Positions 61,101 to 64,000 of a stretch of DNA of 64,000 bases are shown here, in pieces. Below the pieces are notes generated by a model, which was not told where the DNA came from, made no database searches, and worked only from the letters and a program-made list of their open reading frames with translations. This DNA is from Microstegium vimineum (lineage: Eukaryota > Streptophyta > Magnoliopsida > Poales > Poaceae). Location of the stretch: the NCBI GenBank assembly GCA_022036555.1, contig CM039124.1:51735940-51799939 (forward strand), in the 5' to 3' direction. How positions within the stretch are numbered: position 1 is the first letter of the stretch; every line of letters begins with the position of its first letter. The translations under genes and the position numbers were made by a program.

Positions 61101-64000
61101 GTCCACTTGGCAATGCTGTTTCATATGTAAACTCAGCTTTCTTAGCAAGGACATCAGGCGGTCATCTAATTGAGGATATATGCCTGGCATTTGGTGCCTA
61201 CGGAGTCAATCATGCCATCAGAGCTAAGAAGGTTGAGGATTTCTTGAAGGGAAAATCACTGAACTCATTTGTGATACTTGAAGCAATTCAACTACTCAAA
61301 GATACTGTTTCACCATCAGAAGACACTACACATCGTGAATATAGGATCAGCTTGGCTGTCAGTTTCTTGTTCAATTTCCTATCTTCCCTTGCCAACAGTT
61401 CGAATGCACCATCAAATATTGATACTCCCACCAGGTCATATACTAATGGAACTACAAACGGTAGCACTGTGGACTCACCTGAGAAGTATCTTAAGGTTGA
61501 CAGCAATGATTTGCCAATACGTTCAAGACAAGAAATTGTTTTCAGCAATGAGTACAAGCCTGTTGGCAAGCCGATCAAGAAAGTTGGGGCAGAGATCCAA
61601 GCTTCAGGTATATACTCTTATACTGATGCATAAACTGATTTAGCTTGAACTTACGAACATGATCCACTGTGGTAATCTCTTTTCTTCTGTATACTCAAAA
61701 TAATCATCGTATGTCCCTTTTTTTTTGTCTTTATTAGTACAATAGTTCGGTCAGTGAAGAACCATCTCATAAGCTTCCATCCCAGCACTCTCTACTGATT
61801 CCTCTCATAAAATGCACTAAGCCATATTCATTTTTCTTATACAGGGGAGGCTGTGTATGTTGATGATATTCTTGCTCCCAAGGATTGCCTCTATGGAGCA
61901 TTTATCTACAGCACCCATCCTCATGCTCATGTGAAAAGTATCAACTTCAAATCATCCTTGGCTTCACAGAAGGTCATCAAAGTTATAACTGCAAAGGATA
62001 TTCCAAGCGGTGGAGAAAATGTTGGAAGCAGCTTCCTGATGCTAGGAGATGAACCACTATTTGCGGATCCAATCGTTGAATTTGCTGGTCAAAATATTGG
62101 TGTTGTGGTAATGTTTCTTTAGTGTTATTTCAGATTACACAAAAATAGAAATATGTTTTTGTATAACCAGGCAATCTTACCATGTCTTGTTGCTTTTCAA
62201 TTCACTCAGATTGCTGAAACACAAAAGTATGCTCATATGGCGGCAAAGCAAGCTGTTGTTGAGTATAGCACAGAAAATCTGCAGCCACCAATTCTGACCA
62301 TAGAAGATGCCATCCAAAGAAACAGCTACATCCAAGTTCCCCCATTTTTAGCTCCAAAACCAGTTGGTGACTACAACAAAGGGATGTCTGAAGCTGACCA
62401 CAAGATTCTATCAGCAGAGGTACACAACACTTTGTTATGTTCAAAAGGATATATATACACTCTGAATTTCCAGTAAGGCCAAACACTCATGCCTAGTATT
62501 TTTGTGCCCATAGGTAAAACTTGAATCCCAGTACTACTTCTACATGGAAACTCAAGCAGCACTAGCAATTCCTGACGAAGATAACTGCATAACAATCTAT
62601 TCCTCGGCACAAATGCCTGAACTCGCACAAAGTTTGATAGCAAGGTGCCTTGGCATTCCATTTCACAATGTCCGTGTGATCAGTAGAAGAGTAGGAGGAG
62701 GCTTTGGTGGAAAGGCAATGAAAGCAACACATGTAAGTCTTGGAAATAGAGCTTTGATTCACTCAATATTTTGTATTTGGGTAATGCTACAATACATCTT
62801 TTAATCACTAGGAGGTAATATCTCAAATAAATCTGAACCGTTGATTTTTTAGGATTTTTTAAAATAATCATTTAGTTAATCTAACAAATAAAAAAGGAAA
62901 CATTGTCAAGACGAGCGGTGGCCCCTGCATGCACAGCCTTCCGTTTTTCTTTTCCGTGTCTTGTTACTTTTTTCTCATTGTATTGTACACTTTTTCTTAT
63001 TGTATTGTACCCTTTCTTTTCCTTTTATGAATTTTAATTTATTTTTACAAATACATAAATACTATATACATTGAAATATTTATGTATAATTTTATTTATG
63101 TTTGATATATTAATAAACAACTAAAATATTTATGAATATTTATGTTACCTTTTTAGTTTCTTTAGACCAAATCTCTACGAGCATAAGTATTGTCCTACTA
63201 AAATAATTGAAAAAGAATACGAATTGATATTGTATAAAGATAAAATTTCATATGCATTGGACATGTACATACGTTGGACAAATAAAATAACGTACGTTAA
63301 ACCGGCACTTATACACGTGTGGAACATATATGTGTATAAACTAGGTAGTTATGTTAATTAAATTTTGTCATATCTGAAGTTGCACAAATAAAAAGATTTT
63401 ACCATATTTAGTAGATCATGCAAGCATCAATTAGATCTAAACAAAGATTTTTATATCTAAACTTTCCTTATTTATCATATTTTAGAAAATTGAAAATTAA
63501 ATTAATATATATTTTTGTTATTACCTCCTAGAAAGTAATAAATGATTTTAGTCATCTGATCTAATTAAATGAACGGTTCACAGTCATTTAGAGTTATCAC
63601 AGCAAACCCCTTTGTATTTTCAACAGCCAGTGTACTGTCAATTGAACTTTATGATTTGACCAAAAAACTGTTGAGATGCAAATGTGTTAGAGATGACCAT
63701 GAATTTTTTCCCTCTTTGTCAGATCGCATGTGCATGTGCCCTTGCTGCCTTCAAGCTGCAGCGTCCAGTTAGGATGTACCTCGATCGCAAGACGGACATG
63801 ATAATGGCTGGAGGGAGACATCCGATGAAGGTGAAGTATTCTGTTGGGTTCATGTCAGATGGCAAGATCACAGCCTTGCACCTTGATCTTGGAATCAATG
63901 CTGGAATATCAGCAGATTTTAGTCCAATAATGCCACGTGCTATCATAGGAGCTCTCAATAAGTACAACTGGGGCACTCTTGATTTTGACTACAAGGTCTG
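58186..64000 (+). CDS. Aldehyde oxidase D, 5' part, cut by the window end
   Basis: A second molybdenum aldehyde oxidase, tandem to AO-A. Exons: 58186-58345, 59964-61607, 61845-62107, 62210-62419, 62514-62732 and 63723 to beyond 64000. Exon sizes 3-5 (263, 210, 219) equal those of AO-A and all junctions are phase-consistent. The product starts MGKGAAAAELSSTVVLAVNG. It keeps both 2Fe-2S cysteine sets (GCGEGGCGACVVL, CGFCTPGMCM, CRCTGYRPI), the FAD motif NTATIGGNIIMAQ and the first Moco motif VGGGFGGKAMK. It continues into exon 6 (FKLQRPVRMYLDRKTDM). Intron 1 is 1.6 kb and holds a Tourist MITE; intron 5 is 990 bp against 131 bp in AO-A. No frame break in the visible part. Its TATA region reads GTTTAACA where orphan copy C has GTATAAAC. 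Confidence 0.92.
59043..59322. mobile_element. Tourist-like MITE in AO-D intron 1
   Basis: A 280 bp element with ends GGGTGTGTTGGTTGGAG and the complement of GGATGTGTTTGGTTGAG, flanked by TTA at 59040-59042 and 59323-59325. Confidence 0.7.
62809..63600. mobile_element. Transposon-derived insertion in AO-D intron 5
   Basis: CTAGGAGGTAATA at 62809-62821 pairs with TATTACCTCCTAG at 63521-63533, an inverted repeat 700 bp apart. The right part resembles 24300-24620, including TCTGATCTAATTAAATGAA followed by CATTTAG. It accounts for the intron being about 860 bp longer than in AO-A. Exact ends are unresolved. Confidence 0.5.

Noticed and set aside
1..64000. CRISPR arrays, bacterial operons or prophage
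   Set aside because: Spliced plant genes and plant transposons throughout; no regularly spaced short repeats of CRISPR type.

Overview
The window is nuclear DNA from a grass, most likely a panicoid of the sorghum/maize group. The gene families, GT-AG intron structures and dense grass-type transposon content support a grass. Assignment within the grasses is inference, because no marker gene fixes the genus. About nine protein-coding loci or gene remnants and one tRNA sit in a matrix of MITEs, hAT elements and solo LTRs.

Left part (1-18 kb). A complete 11-exon minus-strand gene for replication factor C subunit 3 (354 aa when spliced) is followed by a 579 bp hAT element with a perfect 8 bp target-site duplication (TSD). 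Then come a tRNA-Gly(GCC) gene and a two-exon secreted GH17/X8 beta-1,3-glucanase whose C-terminal membrane-anchor signal appears lost to a one-base frameshift. Downstream are two solo LTRs with perfect 5 bp TSDs. One carries a perfect 195 bp internal tandem duplication; the other splits an older AT-rich tandem array.

Middle part (16-30 kb). Three tandem minus-strand phytocyanin (blue copper) genes share one intron position and an upstream sequence block. The first has a hAT element inserted directly upstream of its TATA box. The third has lost both copper-ligand histidines. Between the first and second lies a 3.7 kb probable gypsy solo LTR and a Harbinger element retaining a transposase-like 3' end. 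An intronless A20/AN1 zinc-finger (stress-associated protein) gene follows.

Right part (30-64 kb). MITEs, a truncated polyol/sugar-transporter pseudogene and a long gene-poor stretch lead to an aldehyde oxidase cluster. It holds one complete 10-exon gene (1363 aa), two orphan copies of exon 1 with their promoter regions, and a second gene that runs off the window in exon 6. Aldehyde oxidases make abscisic acid or indole-3-acetic acid from the aldehydes. The orphan first exons have the same phase and splice position as the real exon 1, so they could be duplication debris or alternative first exons of the downstream gene.

All exon coordinates were worked out by eye from splice signals, reading phase and family conservation. 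No alignment or database search was run.
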